From Nostoc sp. FACHB-110 (GTDB lineage Bacteria; Cyanobacteriota; Cyanobacteriia; Cyanobacteriales; Nostocaceae): a stretch of 64,000 bases of DNA. Shown here piece by piece: positions 1-8,182 of the stretch. Numbering within the stretch: position 1 is the first letter of the stretch; each line of letters begins with the position of its first letter. Below the pieces are notes generated by a model. It was given only the letters and a program-made list of their open reading frames with translations, searched no databases and was not told the DNA's origin. The position numbers were made by a program, and so were the translations under genes. The stretch covers positions 310,001-374,000 of the forward strand of contig NZ_JACJRU010000002.1 in the NCBI RefSeq assembly GCF_014697425.1. The letters are read 5' to 3'.

Positions 1-693
1 GGTGCTGAGGTCAGAGTTAGATTGACTAATTTTTAACCAAGGTTTTTCTACTAACTCACCACTCCAAGACCAGGTGTTACGAAACCAAAGAGTTGGTAAT
101 AAATGTAGAGTTTTTGTTTCTGGGCCGCGATTAATGATATTGATTTCAATTAATATGTCTTCGGGCGTGGCTTTGGCATATTCCACAAAGACATCAAAAT
201 AGCGGTCTTGATCAAATATACCTGTGTTAATTAATTCAAACTCTGGACTGTAGCGATTTCTGCGGCGATTTTCTTCTACTAACTGAGTATAAGGAAAAGC
301 CGCTTGGGGATATTTATAAAGATATTTCATGTAGGAATGAGTAGGGGTGTTATCGAGGTAGAAGTAATATTCTTTAACATCTTCCCCGTGATTACCTTCA
401 TTCCCTGTCAAGCCAAAAAGTCGTTCTTTGAGAATTGTATCTTCACCATTCCAAAGAGCGATCGCAAAACATAACCTTTGATGATTATCAGAAATTCCCG
501 CAATGCCATCTTCACCCCAACGATAGGCGCGGGAACGCGCATGATCGTGGGGAAAGAAATCCCAAGCGGTTCCGTCGGGACTGTAATCTTCGCGCACTGT
601 TCCCCACTGTCTTTCGCTCAGATAAGAACCCCATCGTTTCCAGTATGCAGTGCGATCGCGGTCTGCGGCTAATCTTGCTTCTTCTTGAGTCAT
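1..693 (-). CDS. GH63/MGH1-like glucosidase, N-terminal part (cut by window edge)
   Basis: The reverse strand is open for 231 codons from the ATG at 693 to the window edge, so the C-terminal part lies outside. The protein starts [15 protein letters not shown] and continues with [27 protein letters not shown] and [19 protein letters not shown] recognise these as the N-terminal region of the large cyanobacterial and proteobacterial glucosidases with an MGH1-like, GH63-type (alpha/alpha)6 barrel, usually close to 900 residues. Family members hydrolyse glucosides or glucosyl-/mannosyl-glycerate-type compatible solutes; the substrate cannot be told from this fragment. The visible part would be the beta-rich N-terminal domain, and the catalytic acids are not in view. 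No signal peptide is seen, so it is probably cytoplasmic. Confidence 0.8.
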   Translation of the reverse strand, partial: MTQEEARLAADRDRTAYWKRWGSYLSERQWGTVREDYSPDGTAWDFFPHDHARSRAYRWGEDGIAGISDNHQRLCFAIALWNGEDTILKERLFGLTGNEGNHGEDVKEYYFYLDNTPTHSYMKYLYKYPQAAFPYTQLVEENRRRNRYSPEFELINTGIFDQDRYFDVFVEYAKATPEDILIEINIINRGPETKTLHLLPTLWFRNTWSWSGELVEKPWLKISQSNSDLST

Positions 694-795
694 AGCGTTT
701 CCGATTTTGGATGAATGCAAAACTTAAAAATGTTCTGTTGCTATTCACTCGCCCAGCACTAAGTAGGTCGGCGTAAATAATCAATGTTGGGATAA

Positions 796-826
796 GGCAG
801 GGGGCAGGGGGCAGGGAGCAGGGGGA
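796..826. repeat. Short tandem heptamer repeat (GGGGCAG, STRR type)
   Basis: The trinucleotide CAG recurs every 7 bases (798, 805, 812, 819) within a G-rich run, giving about four copies of GGGGCAG or GGGAGCAG. Such short tandemly repeated repetitive sequences are typical of intergenic DNA in heterocystous cyanobacteria. The rest of the gap 694-990 shows no convincing gene. Confidence 0.85.
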
Positions 827-990
827 GAAAGAGTTTGAGCATTATTTACTTTTCTTCACACAGTTTGGTTTTATTGCACCGACTTACTTACTGCTACTTT
901 ATATAGACTGGAAAAATTTCACCTTCTCGGCTAATTAATTCAACTCCAGATTTGCAAAAACGATAGAACAACAGAGCCAAAATAAATCAT

Positions 991-1764
991 CTATTGTTCA
1001 TGATAGTTCCGACTCAATCCCCCATCTACATAAAAAGTTGCGCCTGTAATATAATCAGCATCGGCTGAAGCTAAAAAGCCAACTATAGGTGCAATATCTT
1101 CTGGTTTGCCTAAGCGACCCAAGGGAATATTTTTTAACAACGCCCCTAATTTCTCTGGGTCATTTAACAGCTTACTATTTATTGGTGTCTCAATAGCTCC
1201 AGGAGCGACGTTATTAATTGTAATTCCTAAAGGCCCAAGCTCAACTGCCAGATTACGCATCATCATTTTGACACCGCCTTTGCTCGCACAATAGGCAGTA
1301 AAATGAGGAAACGCCATCTCCTCATGGGTAGAGCTAATATTAATGATTTTGCCAGTTCTTTTAGTTGCGATTAAATGTTGTGCGATCGCTTGTGTAGCAA
1401 AAAATGTGCCTTTTAAGTTGAGATCAATAACTGCATCATAATCAGCTTCAGTGATATTCCAAAAATCAGCATTACGCCCATCAATACCAGCATTATTGAC
1501 AAGAATGTCTAACTTACCAAAATATTCAATACTTTGGTCTATAAGTTGACGAATGTCACTAATGACACTCAAATCTGCTTTCACAGTTATGCCTCTACTA
1601 CCAACCGCTTCTACCTTTGATAGAGTTTCTTGCGCTCCTTCTGGATGAGAGCGGTAGTCAATCACCACATCTGCACCTTGTTCAGCTAAATATATAGCAA
1701 TAGCTTGACCAATTCCCCCGCTACTACCAGTGACTAAAGCTACTTTACCTTCTAGTTTCTTCAT
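991..1764 (-). CDS. SDR family oxidoreductase (FabG/glucose-1-dehydrogenase-like)
   Basis: A 257-residue classical short-chain dehydrogenase. It has the nucleotide-binding TGSSGGIG near residues 12-19, NNAG near 90, the active-site serine in NISSTHEE, the catalytic YCASK (Tyr and Lys four apart) and the C-terminal ITGATFYVDGG loop. The length is normal for the family. It would reduce a carbonyl or oxidise an alcohol with NAD(P)H in the cytoplasm; the substrate is unknown. The ATG at 1764 is preceded by an AAGGAA ribosome site, which fixes the start. It stands alone between two repeat-rich gaps, so no operon partner hints at its role. Confidence 0.9.
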   Translation of the reverse strand: MKKLEGKVALVTGSSGGIGQAIAIYLAEQGADVVIDYRSHPEGAQETLSKVEAVGSRGITVKADLSVISDIRQLIDQSIEYFGKLDILVNNAGIDGRNADFWNITEADYDAVIDLNLKGTFFATQAIAQHLIATKRTGKIINISSTHEEMAFPHFTAYCASKGGVKMMMRNLAVELGPLGITINNVAPGAIETPINSKLLNDPEKLGALLKNIPLGRLGKPEDIAPIVGFLASADADYITGATFYVDGGLSRNYHEQ

Positions 1765-1887
1765 GATTCTTTCCTTCTAGAGTGTTGGATATAAGTGAGA
1801 ACTAAGACAAAAATTTCTCAAACTCATATTTCTTTGTGACCAAACAAGACAAGGTTAAAAAGCAATACAGTTCAGTTAAGGCAACAA

Positions 1888-2060
1888 CTTATACCAATTC
1901 GCAATTCGCAATTCACAATGACGGGACGCTCGTTCCGACGCTCAAAGATTCGCTAACGCTGCGCTATCGCTATCGCAGGCTCGCTAACGCAATTAAGAAA
2001 TCTAGCTCCAGTAAGAATTTCCTGATTTCTATCTGTCGCATTCTTTTCTTAAATTGGTAT
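1888..2060. repeat. MITE-like element with ATACCAATT ends
   Basis: ATACCAATT at 1891-1899 is inverted as AATTGGTAT at 2052-2060. Between them are a direct repeat (AATTCGCAATTCGCAATT) and a stretch rich in CGCTAACGC and GCTATCGC repeats (about 1925-1990). This composition recurs as non-coding repeats in Nostocales genomes. An open frame crossing the element is low-complexity and not gene-like. Confidence 0.6.
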
Positions 2061-2069
2061 TAGACTGGT

Positions 2070-2145
2070 GTAGGTTGGGTGAAGAAACGGAACCCAACAT
2101 TCGCGCATACTTTGTTGGGTTACGCTATCGCTACACCCAACCTAC
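2070..2145. repeat. Nested palindromic repeat (GTAGGTTGGGT...ACCCAACCTAC)
   Basis: GTAGGTTGGGT at 2070-2080 pairs perfectly with ACCCAACCTAC at 2135-2145. Inside it AACCCAACA (2091-2099) pairs with TGTTGGGTT (2113-2121). The result is a long nested hairpin of a kind common between cyanobacterial genes. The remainder of 1765-2252 holds no gene I can support. Confidence 0.75.
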
Positions 2146-2252
2146 TATTCTCTTAACTGAACTAACGCAAAAATCTTTCAAACTTTTATTTCTTTGCTTT
2201 TTACTTTTTACTTCTTAACTCCGCTCCTTATTTTTGCCTATTTGTATAACTA

Positions 2253-3062
2253 TTAATGCTTGGGCAAATGTGGTACTTTAACGTTCTTAAAAATACAACG
2301 ATAATTAGGAACATGAAAAAGTTTGCCTGTTAAAACTTCGCGTTCACCCATAGATATGAGTTGAAAAACTCCCACAGCGATTAATGCACCGAGGGGAGAT
2401 GCTAGGCAATAAACCCATTGATTTTGCCAAGACCACGCTACAAAAGCTGGCCCAATACTGCGTGCTGTATTTAAACTAGTACCGGAAATAGGCGCGCCTA
2501 ACCAAACCATAGTTGCCACTAAAAGCCACACCATCACAGGTGTCCAGCGTAAAAGTTGCCGATGGCTTAAAAAAATAAATATAGACAGCACTAACATAAA
2601 TGTCATAAAAACTTCAGTCAGAAATACATACCACAAGGGATAGCCATTTCCTGGTGAAGTGATGCAATAATTAACGCTAATTAAATAGTTTCTCCAGAAA
2701 AACAATGCTAAAAATGCGCCAACAATTGCACCAATAAATTGAGCTAAAATATATCCCACTAAATCTTGCTTATGCATTTTACCTTGTAACCAAAATGCCA
2801 AAGATAGGCAAGGGTTAAGGTGTGAACCACTGAGTTTTCCTAATGGAGAAATACTAATTAATGCACCACTGCCAGCAAAAACTAACCCATTAATTAATAA
2901 CCGTGGACTGACTGCCGGAATCAGATGCTCCATTGGCAAGCCCTTGCCAAAATTGAAGGTGATAATACTAAATCCAACTAAGATATTAAAAGCAGTTCCT
3001 ACTAACTCTGCACCATATTCAAGCCAATTTAATTTTTTCCAATTTGTGATAACTTGCATCAT
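2253..3062 (-). CDS. MIP-family channel (aquaporin-like) with altered NPA motifs
   Basis: A 269-residue multi-spanning membrane protein with the two half-helix motifs of the major intrinsic protein family. The first reads SGSHLNPCLSLAFW (NPC near residues 83-85 instead of NPA). The second reads GTSLNTARSIGPAF (NTA near 198-200, with the selectivity-filter Arg at about 201). Six hydrophobic segments flank these loops as expected. Family members pass water, glycerol or other small neutral solutes across the plasma membrane. Both altered tripeptides make the selectivity uncertain. Translation may start at 3062 or at the adjacent ATG at 3059. It sits just beyond the hairpin that ends the upstream operon, so it is probably transcribed separately. 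Confidence 0.85.
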   Translation of the reverse strand: MMQVITNWKKLNWLEYGAELVGTAFNILVGFSIITFNFGKGLPMEHLIPAVSPRLLINGLVFAGSGALISISPLGKLSGSHLNPCLSLAFWLQGKMHKQDLVGYILAQFIGAIVGAFLALFFWRNYLISVNYCITSPGNGYPLWYVFLTEVFMTFMLVLSIFIFLSHRQLLRWTPVMVWLLVATMVWLGAPISGTSLNTARSIGPAFVAWSWQNQWVYCLASPLGALIAVGVFQLISMGEREVLTGKLFHVPNYRCIFKNVKVPHLPKH

Positions 3063-3130
3063 TTTTTGGCTCAGAAATTTTCCTCTACAAATTGGTTGAT
3101 AGAGACGCGAAATTTTGCGTTTCTACAAGG

Positions 3131-3168
3131 GTAATCTGATGAGGGCGTATCACCCCTCATCAGATTAC
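3131..3168 (-). terminator. Perfect 15-bp hairpin after the VOC gene
   Basis: GTAATCTGATGAGGG at 3131-3145 pairs perfectly with CCCTCATCAGATTAC at 3154-3168 around an 8-base loop. It begins directly after the stop codon of the last gene of the minus-strand operon (stop at 3171). No strong U-run follows, so it may act as a terminator or as a 3'-end stabiliser. Confidence 0.7.
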
Positions 3169-3170
3169 TC

Positions 3171-3608
3171 TCAATTATTTTCTAGTGGTGGTGGATTATC
3201 TTGATCAACGTATCCTTGGCTAATTTCAATGATATTGCCATCTGGATCGGATACCCAAACTGTCCGCCATCCAGGGATAAAGCTGTCAAAGTTGAGTGGC
3301 CCTAAAGTTACTTTGGCATCTTGGCCTATTTCCGCTAATTTAGCATCAACATCATCAACCTGAAAACCAAAATGTCTCCAAGCTGGATAAGTAGGCCCGT
3401 CATCTGTAGCTAAAGGAACCGGAGTATTTCCTTTGGCTTGAAAAAGTTCAAGATACATATCACCCAATTTGAGAAAAACAATTTGTTCATTGTTACCAAT
3501 GGGTGCAACTCGCGCGCGTTTAAAGCCGAAATATTTTGTGTAGAATTTTTCAGTTGCTATTGGATCTTTGCAACTAATTGCCATTTGAGAAACTTTGAGC
3601 AAAGTCAT
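3171..3608 (-). CDS. VOC/glyoxalase-fold protein
   Basis: A 145-residue protein with a vicinal-oxygen-chelate fold: LKVSQMAISCKDPIATEKFYTK at the N-terminus, HFGFQVDDVDA in the middle and VSDPDGNIIEISQ at the end. The metal-binding His (near 98) and Glu (near 129) are visible. The usual first His position is occupied by Gln or Met, so metal binding may be altered. Family members include glyoxalases, ring-cleavage dioxygenases and binding proteins; the exact reaction is unknown. The start at 3608 has AGGAC upstream. It is the last gene of the putative operon, 32 bases after the tandem NTF2 gene, and is followed at once by a strong hairpin. Confidence 0.85.
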   Translation of the reverse strand: MTLLKVSQMAISCKDPIATEKFYTKYFGFKRARVAPIGNNEQIVFLKLGDMYLELFQAKGNTPVPLATDDGPTYPAWRHFGFQVDDVDAKLAEIGQDAKVTLGPLNFDSFIPGWRTVWVSDPDGNIIEISQGYVDQDNPPPLENN

Positions 3609-3640
3609 TACTTTAGTCCTGACTAAAAAAGTAAATTGAA

Positions 3641-4462
3641 TTAGGCGTATGAGCCATCGGGATACTGAACTACACCAGCAAAGTGAACAGCAATTTTGCG
3701 ATCGCGCAGTACCCAGTTATCATAAAAACTGACTTCGCCTACATCACCATTGATAGTTCTGGTTTTTAAGCTTTCAACTATCATCAGCGTGTTCTCAGTC
3801 TCCGCCCACTGGTCAAGTTTGACCTCAAAATCTTCTAAGCTAAAGATGCGACTTTCAAAAAACTCTCTGAGTGCTTGACGGCCGCGCACATAAAGTGGTT
3901 TGCGGTTTTCGGTCAAGGTACTAATCAACAACACATCTTCTGTATATTGATTAAGTAAACCATCAACATTTTTGGCTTTAATAAAGCCGATATGCTCTTT
4001 ATAAAACTTGCCTAATGGTGATGCGGGTGGCTCAGTTTTTGCTGTGCCATTATTGACATAAGTTTTATCAGGGTATTGAATTACACCAGCAAAGTGAATC
4101 GCAATTTTGCCATTTTGTAAAAACCAGTTATCATAAAACTCCACACTACCGACTTCACCAGTCTTACTTGTAGTTGTGAGTTCTTCTACCATCATCAATG
4201 TGTTTTCAGTTTCCGCCCACTGGTTAAGCCGAATTTCAAAATCTTCTAAACCAAAAATCCGGCTTTCAAAAAATTCTTTGAGTGCTTGGCGACCTTGCAC
4301 ATAAAGTGGTTGACGGTCTTCGGTTAAGGTACTAATGAGTAGAGCATCATCAGCATATTGATTTAACAAACCATCAACATTTTTGGCTTTAATAAAACCG
4401 ATATGTTCTTTATAAAGCTTGCTGATAGGAGATACGACTAATTGTTCTATGGGTGTACTCAT
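3641..4462 (-). CDS. Tandem-duplicated NTF2/SnoaL-like protein
   Basis: A 273-residue protein made of two head-to-tail copies of one SnoaL/NTF2-like domain (about residues 10-137 and 146-273). Both halves carry YKEHIGFIKAKNVDGLLNQY, QWAETENTL, FYDNW and HFAGV.QYPD, and the repetition is also obvious in the DNA. NTF2-like domains form cone-shaped dimers that bind or isomerise small hydrophobic molecules, so a fused pair could form an intramolecular dimer. The start at 4462 has GAGGA six bases upstream. It lies 123 bases after the single-domain homologue at 4586-4960. Its function is unknown; the context suggests a role in the oxidative pathway of this cluster. Confidence 0.9.
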   Translation of the reverse strand: MSTPIEQLVVSPISKLYKEHIGFIKAKNVDGLLNQYADDALLISTLTEDRQPLYVQGRQALKEFFESRIFGLEDFEIRLNQWAETENTLMMVEELTTTSKTGEVGSVEFYDNWFLQNGKIAIHFAGVIQYPDKTYVNNGTAKTEPPASPLGKFYKEHIGFIKAKNVDGLLNQYTEDVLLISTLTENRKPLYVRGRQALREFFESRIFSLEDFEVKLDQWAETENTLMIVESLKTRTINGDVGEVSFYDNWVLRDRKIAVHFAGVVQYPDGSYA

Positions 4463-4585
4463 ATTCGTCCTCGATTTAGGGTATGAAGGCTCAATAAATT
4501 TATAGTTAGCACTAACTTCTATGTTTGATATTTAAAGTTAGTTGCTAACTACAAAGCAGAAATATCACCAGAAATTCGCGCTACT

Positions 4586-4960
4586 TTAAGAAACCCAAAA
4601 ACCAAAGTGATAAGCAATTTGTCCATTACGCAAAGTCCAAGCATCTCCAACTGAAACCAAGCCAAGTTTACAGGTGAATTGAGCTTGGAAGAAAATAGCA
4701 TCTTCGGCTTCTGTAAAATCTAAAGATTTAATATCAATATATTCTATTGTTCTGAGATAATCGTGAAAGAAGGTTTTGATATTTTCCTTTCCTGTAACTG
4801 TGATGGGTGCAGGTGTATTTTCAAAACCGTTAAAAAAGGTAATTAATACAGCATCTTCCGCATAATCTCTATCAACCATTTCGTCGATTTTGCCAGCAGA
4901 AATAGTTTCTATATGTTTATCAAAAAATTGCCGTCCAGGTGAAATTGTAGAAACTGTCAT
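4586..4960 (-). CDS. NTF2/SnoaL-like protein
   Basis: A 124-residue single-domain protein with the NTF2-like pattern: QFFDKHIETISAGKIDEMVDRDYAEDAVLI, then TVTGKENIKTFFHDYL, and a final GDAWTLRNGQIAYHFGFW strand. It resembles each half of the neighbouring tandem protein in domain order but is clearly more divergent. The start at 4960 follows a strong AGGAGAG site. Such proteins are often small-molecule isomerases, cyclases or binding proteins. No signal peptide is visible, so it is probably cytoplasmic. Confidence 0.85.
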   Translation of the reverse strand: MTVSTISPGRQFFDKHIETISAGKIDEMVDRDYAEDAVLITFFNGFENTPAPITVTGKENIKTFFHDYLRTIEYIDIKSLDFTEAEDAIFFQAQFTCKLGLVSVGDAWTLRNGQIAYHFGFWVS

Positions 4961-5081
4961 TTTTTTCTCTCCTGTAATTACGATGGAACTGATGAGTAAG
5001 GAGTGCTAATAATTACAGATGATTGTGTTGTTGTAATTATCTGCACTCGCAAACAGAATTGCTGTGAAGATGTCTGCAATT

Positions 5082-5537
5082 TTAAAGACGAGCAGATCCT
5101 TCGTAGTAACTTAGGGAATCAACAATATAGGTAGCAATAACTGGTTTACCAGTATTGGCCGATCGCTTGACTATCCAAGTTTGATAAGCATCTAAAACAA
5201 TGCGATCGCTTTTCGCGGCTGGAGGATTCCACACGCTTGCTTCCCATTTCACAATCACTTGCACAGTTGCTTCATCTCCTGAGCCGGAAGGCTGAACGTT
5301 AACTTGCTTTAAGGTATGAACTTCATCAAAGAAAATCCGAATGACGCGATCGTACCAACCTTGAAATCCTTCAAAACCGTAAACTGTAGCTTCAGGAAAG
5401 CGCATTTCTAGCCCTTGTTCTGCCAGAAAAGGAATATACTCTTCTAGCGGCGCGTGAACATCTAATTTTAAATACCACTCTGCTGCTAGCTGCTTAATTT
5501 CTGAAGCTGTCAAAGGTGCTAAATTCGCTACGGTCAT
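5082..5537 (-). CDS. NTF2-like protein
   Basis: A 151-residue protein with an NTF2-like fold: a helical start (LTASEIKQLAAEWYLKLD), then YIPFLAEQGLEMRFPEATVYGFEGFQGWYDRVIRIFFDEVHTL, and paired strands ending in TYIVDSLSYYEG. It is the third NTF2-like product of this operon and the most distant in sequence. The start at 5537 has AAGGAG upstream. It begins 38 bases after the stop of the ThDP-dependent enzyme gene, consistent with co-transcription. Substrate and activity cannot be inferred from sequence alone. Confidence 0.8.
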   Translation of the reverse strand: MTVANLAPLTASEIKQLAAEWYLKLDVHAPLEEYIPFLAEQGLEMRFPEATVYGFEGFQGWYDRVIRIFFDEVHTLKQVNVQPSGSGDEATVQVIVKWEASVWNPPAAKSDRIVLDAYQTWIVKRSANTGKPVIATYIVDSLSYYEGSARL

Positions 5538-5575
5538 GATTTTTCTCCTTGTGAATCAGTCAAAATTTCCACCTA

Positions 5576-7324
5576 CTATTGACCACACTTGACACCAATT
5601 TTTGTACCGACAATTTCGTTTGTCAGTACTAAATCAATTAAAAACGGGCCATTGTGATTCAATGCTTTTTGAATAGCTGGTGCAATCTGGTCTGGTGTCT
5701 CGACTCGCACCGCTTCTACTCCCAAAGACTTTGCTAACTCGGCAAAGTTAATCTCGGGATTGCACAGATGGAAAGAAGCTGGATAATCGTGTTCTGGGAT
5801 TTCCTGCTCGCGCCAATAGTGCAAAATGTTGAGCTTCAGAATTTGATAACTGTGATTATTACAGATCACAAATTTGGCATCTATGTTGTGGTGAGCAGCA
5901 GTCCAAAGAGCTTGGATAGTATACATACTACCGCCATCACCCGTAAAAGCAACCACAGTTTTATCAGGATGAGCCAACTTAATCCCGATCGCACCTGGAA
6001 TACCTACACCCAACGAACCGCCGCGTGTTTGAAAATACTGTCCGAGTTTGATTGGTGGGATATACCGACAAAGTTCAGGAGAATTGGTAATGGCTTCATC
6101 AAAAATAATCGCGTCTGCTGGCAAATAAGCAGCTAATTCCTCGGCAAATCGAGTCATGTGCAGAGGGACTGCATCTCGTACTGCTTTGTCAGCTGCAAGT
6201 TGCGCCGTCAATTCTCGTTTTTTACCCTCAGCTATTTTCGTCGCTCTTGCGGTGGCTGCTTGCTTTTGTGCATCTGTCATCGTTGACTGGAGGACAGTGC
6301 TTAATTTGCTCAGAGTAATTTTCGGATCGCCCAGCAACCCCAAATCCACCGGGAAATTCTTCGCTATTTCATAGGTATTCAAATCAATGTGAATGACTTT
6401 TGCTGAGGGTGCAAAAACACCAGACAACGCAGGAAATACCTCGGGAAAAACGTAGGTTCCAGTAATCAAGATTACGTCTGCTTGCGAAGTCACACGGCGG
6501 CTATCATCGCCAAACATGTGACCCAACAACCCACCGAATAGAGGATGGGTAGCACTCATATTGGCTTCTGATGAGTCAGAACCCCAGACTTGTGCGCCAA
6601 TAGTTTCAGCTACCTCTGTCAATTCAGCCTGAGCATCTGCAAAAGCTACCCCATCACCCATAATAATCAAAGGATGTTCAGCTGCTGCCAATAAATTTGC
6701 GGCTGTGGCTAATTCATTGGCTTCTGGGGAAACCCTGGTTATGGGAATCGAAGTCGGAATAACCTCTTCATCGTTAGGAGCATCCAGAATATCCATCGGT
6801 AGAGAGACGAATACTGGCCCCATCGGTGGTGTCGCGGCTATTTTGATGGCTCGACGCAAAACACGCAGCAAAGAAGTAGGATCAATTACTCTAGTCGCCC
6901 ATTTAGTCACAGGCTTGGCCATACTGACCAAATCTGCTGCCATTTGAGCATCCATCGCATCATATCTGACACCAGCTTCGCCAGCTAGCACTACCAATGG
7001 TGCATGACCGCGCATAGCTTGGTAAATCATACCTATGCCATTGCCTAAACCAACACCACTATGAAGTTGTACGATAGTCGGCTTTTTGGTAGCGCGAGCA
7101 TAGCCATCGCCTGCGCCCACTGCGATTGTTTCTTGCAGTGCAAAGATATATTTAAATTCTGGATAATAGTCTTTTAACGCATCTAAGAAGCCCTGTTCCA
7201 CGGTTCCAGGGTTGCCAAACATATAGTCGATTCCATCAGCTAGAAGTTGTTCGATGATGGCAAAGCGACCATTTCTGTCAGCGACCACAGCTTTGTTGCT
7301 GTTCTGTTTGGTCAAACTTACCAT
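5576..7324 (-). CDS. ThDP-dependent enzyme, benzoylformate decarboxylase/acetolactate synthase-like
   Basis: A 582-residue enzyme with the three-domain layout of the POX/acetolactate synthase superfamily. The cofactor-activating Glu is in ALQETIAVGAGDGYAR (Glu about 65). A candidate active-site His is in QLHSG (about 88). The ThDP/Mg motif runs from GDGGS (462-466) to the NN pair at 489-490. The overall look, including FGNPGTVEQGFLDAL, is closest to benzoylformate decarboxylase-type proteins rather than housekeeping IlvB. It would decarboxylate a 2-keto acid or carry out a benzoin-type ligation. Its ATG overlaps the end of the DJ-1 gene by seven bases, showing translational coupling. Confidence 0.88.
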   Translation of the reverse strand: MVSLTKQNSNKAVVADRNGRFAIIEQLLADGIDYMFGNPGTVEQGFLDALKDYYPEFKYIFALQETIAVGAGDGYARATKKPTIVQLHSGVGLGNGIGMIYQAMRGHAPLVVLAGEAGVRYDAMDAQMAADLVSMAKPVTKWATRVIDPTSLLRVLRRAIKIAATPPMGPVFVSLPMDILDAPNDEEVIPTSIPITRVSPEANELATAANLLAAAEHPLIIMGDGVAFADAQAELTEVAETIGAQVWGSDSSEANMSATHPLFGGLLGHMFGDDSRRVTSQADVILITGTYVFPEVFPALSGVFAPSAKVIHIDLNTYEIAKNFPVDLGLLGDPKITLSKLSTVLQSTMTDAQKQAATARATKIAEGKKRELTAQLAADKAVRDAVPLHMTRFAEELAAYLPADAIIFDEAITNSPELCRYIPPIKLGQYFQTRGGSLGVGIPGAIGIKLAHPDKTVVAFTGDGGSMYTIQALWTAAHHNIDAKFVICNNHSYQILKLNILHYWREQEIPEHDYPASFHLCNPEINFAELAKSLGVEAVRVETPDQIAPAIQKALNHNGPFLIDLVLTNEIVGTKIGVKCGQ

Positions 7325-8145
7325 CCGTACCGCCTTAGTCCTTTATCGAGAACTTCTACTAATTTCTGACCAGTTGTGTAAGAGTCTGCGGTAGAACGAC
7401 CTGTGACAAACGGATAATCGACAATTACGGAGATTTCTCTGCCAAAATTACCGTGATAGCCACCATCGGGGCCTGTAGCATCTTTGAGAATATACTCTAG
7501 AGGATAGGGAGGTGGCCCCATATTGAGGTCACTACCGACAAATCCTGTACCGTCTTTGTAATCGTATTCTTTGCAATGGCCTGTGACGTGCTTACCCCAA
7601 ATAATACTTTTACGTTCAATTAAATCGCGCGCAAAGGCGAGGCAAGTTACACCATAGCATTCTGCGGCGATCGCTTTACCTTGTTTGTAAAAGCTGAGAA
7701 TCAAGTCGTGAACGCGATGGTTGTTGACTAAATCAACAATGGGGCCACTACCACCCACAATCAATAAAGCATCGTATTGTTCTAAATCCTGCTGTATATC
7801 GTCGAGTGCATTGTTGTATGCTTCCATTTCCCGGAGAAATTTTTCAGCACTCCAGTAGGGGCGATCGGGCAACCATTGTGACAGAATAATGGGATTATCT
7901 AGTCGGGGATTTTTTGGATCATCCAACCGCTTGACTTTTTCCGCCATCTCTTGCGATACAACCGTCCGTCCTAGAGGTGGGTCAATATAAGTAGGGTCTG
8001 TGCTGGGAGGAAGGGCTACAGGTCTTTTTCCTGTTGGAGTGGCAAAATCCACCTGATATCCCGCAGCATCGAAAGTTTCTAAAGGGCCTACCAGTTCTTC
8101 GCCCCAATAACCATATTCCGATAAAATCACGAGAATTTTCTTCAC
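7318..8145 (-). CDS. DJ-1/PfpI family protein (class I glutamine amidotransferase-like)
   Basis: A 275-residue flavodoxin-like protein: KKILVILSEYGYWGEEL at the start, LLIVGGSGPIVDL near 128-139, and the nucleophile elbow AIAAECYGVTCLA with Cys about 163. It is longer than minimal DJ-1 proteins because of an insertion at about residues 45-115. Relatives are glyoxalase III, chaperones, isonitrile hydratases or proteases, so the reaction is open. Translation starts at GTG (8145), supported by an AGGAGA site eight bases upstream. It overlaps the ThDP enzyme gene and lies 37 bases after a second DJ-1 family gene. Confidence 0.87.
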   Translation of the reverse strand: MKKILVILSEYGYWGEELVGPLETFDAAGYQVDFATPTGKRPVALPPSTDPTYIDPPLGRTVVSQEMAEKVKRLDDPKNPRLDNPIILSQWLPDRPYWSAEKFLREMEAYNNALDDIQQDLEQYDALLIVGGSGPIVDLVNNHRVHDLILSFYKQGKAIAAECYGVTCLAFARDLIERKSIIWGKHVTGHCKEYDYKDGTGFVGSDLNMGPPPYPLEYILKDATGPDGGYHGNFGREISVIVDYPFVTGRSTADSYTTGQKLVEVLDKGLRRYGW

Positions 8146-8182
8146 CAGATTTTCTCCTAGTCATGAACTTGTTTTGAGATAA

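Noticed and set aside
1836..2063. 75-codon open frame
   Set aside because: It lies entirely in inverted and direct repeats, with low-complexity translation.
5576..7324. Scytonemin ScyA-like assignment for the ThDP enzyme
   Set aside because: No ScyB/ScyC-like or tyrosine/tryptophan pathway gene is nearby, and the motifs fit benzoylformate decarboxylase-like proteins as well.
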